A stretch of DNA of 11,194 bases from assembly GCA_951801995.1 (NCBI GenBank), contig CATOOY010000038.1, forward strand, positions 1 through 11,194, written 5' to 3'. The DNA comes from an uncultured Erysipelotrichaceae bacterium (GTDB lineage: Bacteria > Bacillota_I > Bacilli_A > RF39 > UBA660). The position numbers were made by a program, and so were the translations under genes. Shown one piece after another: positions 10,920 to 11,194 of the stretch; position 1 is the stretch's first letter; every line of letters starts with the position of its first letter. The notes beneath the pieces were generated by a model. It worked only from the letters and a program-made list of their open reading frames with translations. It searched no databases and was not told the origin of the DNA.

Positions 10920-11194
10920 TTATTTATCTACACTATATTCAATACTATAAGCTTTACTTAAGTCTGTATCTGTATGACTTACTACTTTTCTTGTTTCTCC
11001 ATTTGGAATAGCTTCGCTTATATTTTCTTTTAGTTCTACTATTACTTTATCATTTTCATCTTTTACCTTTATTGTAAATGTAGATGGTTCATATACTACT
11101 CCTGTATTATTTATTACAGATGTTGTTATTTCTCCACCTTCTATTCCTATATTTACAAACTCTAGTCCTTTAAAGATTTGATCTTTTACTACAC
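10920..11194 (-). CDS. 3' part of an FxLYD-like domain protein (partial)
   Basis: The frame is open from the right edge to TAA at 10920-10922, giving the last 91 codons of a longer gene. Visible segments are GLEFVNIGIEGGEITTSVIN, NNTGVVYEPSTFTIKVKDEN, KVIVELKENISEAIPNGETR and TDTDLSKAYSIEYSVDK. The pattern resembles FxLYD-type domains: a Gly-containing beta strand, N-N-T-G, then a strand followed by a charged turn (KDENDKV), then I-x-N-G-E-T. Such domains occur in exported lipoproteins and membrane proteins of Firmicutes. The N-terminus is outside the window, so export cannot be confirmed. It is transcribed in the same direction as hup, but its own terminator separates them. Confidence 0.7.
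   Translation of the reverse strand, partial: VVKDQIFKGLEFVNIGIEGGEITTSVINNTGVVYEPSTFTIKVKDENDKVIVELKENISEAIPNGETRKVVSHTDTDLSKAYSIEYSVDK

Noticed and set aside
1..11194. UGA-Trp code of Mollicutes
   Set aside because: Trp codons in the recognised genes are TGG, no in-frame TGA was needed, and TGA ends the gene at 8669.

Overview
The window looks like chromosomal DNA of a very AT-rich Firmicute (Bacilli, Erysipelotrichia or an uncultured walled relative of the Mollicutes). The grounds are AGGTGAT-type ribosome binding sites, a type B RNase P RNA, and GpsB and class A PBP genes that imply a cell wall. The gene content matches Bacillus subtilis housekeeping loci. TAA, TAG and TGA all end genes here and Trp is written TGG, so the code is probably the standard one. 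I see no IS elements, CRISPR arrays, tRNAs or prophage genes.

Layout. Positions 1-35 hold the 5' end of a minus-strand gene divergent from clpP (145-726). A small XRE-type regulator follows (798-1034). Next is an unrecognised gene (1082-1687) that has its own promoter and RBS but carries an in-frame TAG at codon 44. That TAG lies inside a 45-bp block of back-to-back inverted repeats. Facing it on the minus strand are a RodZ/YmfM-like membrane HTH protein and pgsA (2788-1710). Upstream of those come the RNase P RNA (rnpB), gpsB and a 29-codon ORF (3706-2827), all on the minus strand. The plus-strand pair recU-ponA (3871-7313) meets nth and dnaD (8626-7384) at a double terminator. Then come an unknown exported protein, cca (tRNA CCA-adding enzyme), hup (HU), and the 3' end of an FxLYD-like protein at the right edge, all on the minus strand.

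How the genes fit together. GpsB and the bifunctional PBP1A are known partners in wall synthesis. RecU is co-transcribed with PBP1A, as in B. subtilis. DnaD (replication initiation), Nth (base excision repair), HU, rnpB, cca, pgsA and clpP are core functions. The gpsB-rnpB pair and the recU-ponA versus dnaD-nth convergence follow the B. subtilis arrangement as I recall it.

The most unusual points are: (1) the interrupted gene at 1082-1687 with its in-frame palindromic block; (2) a second, well-formed in-frame start in ponA that would separate a two-helix N-terminal extension from a canonical PBP1A; (3) cca beginning just after the hup terminator with no good RBS; (4) two similar palindromes and an A10/T10 tract in the gpsB promoter region; (5) extreme packing of signals, with stop codons lying inside a promoter, an RBS, a terminator and an RNA gene.
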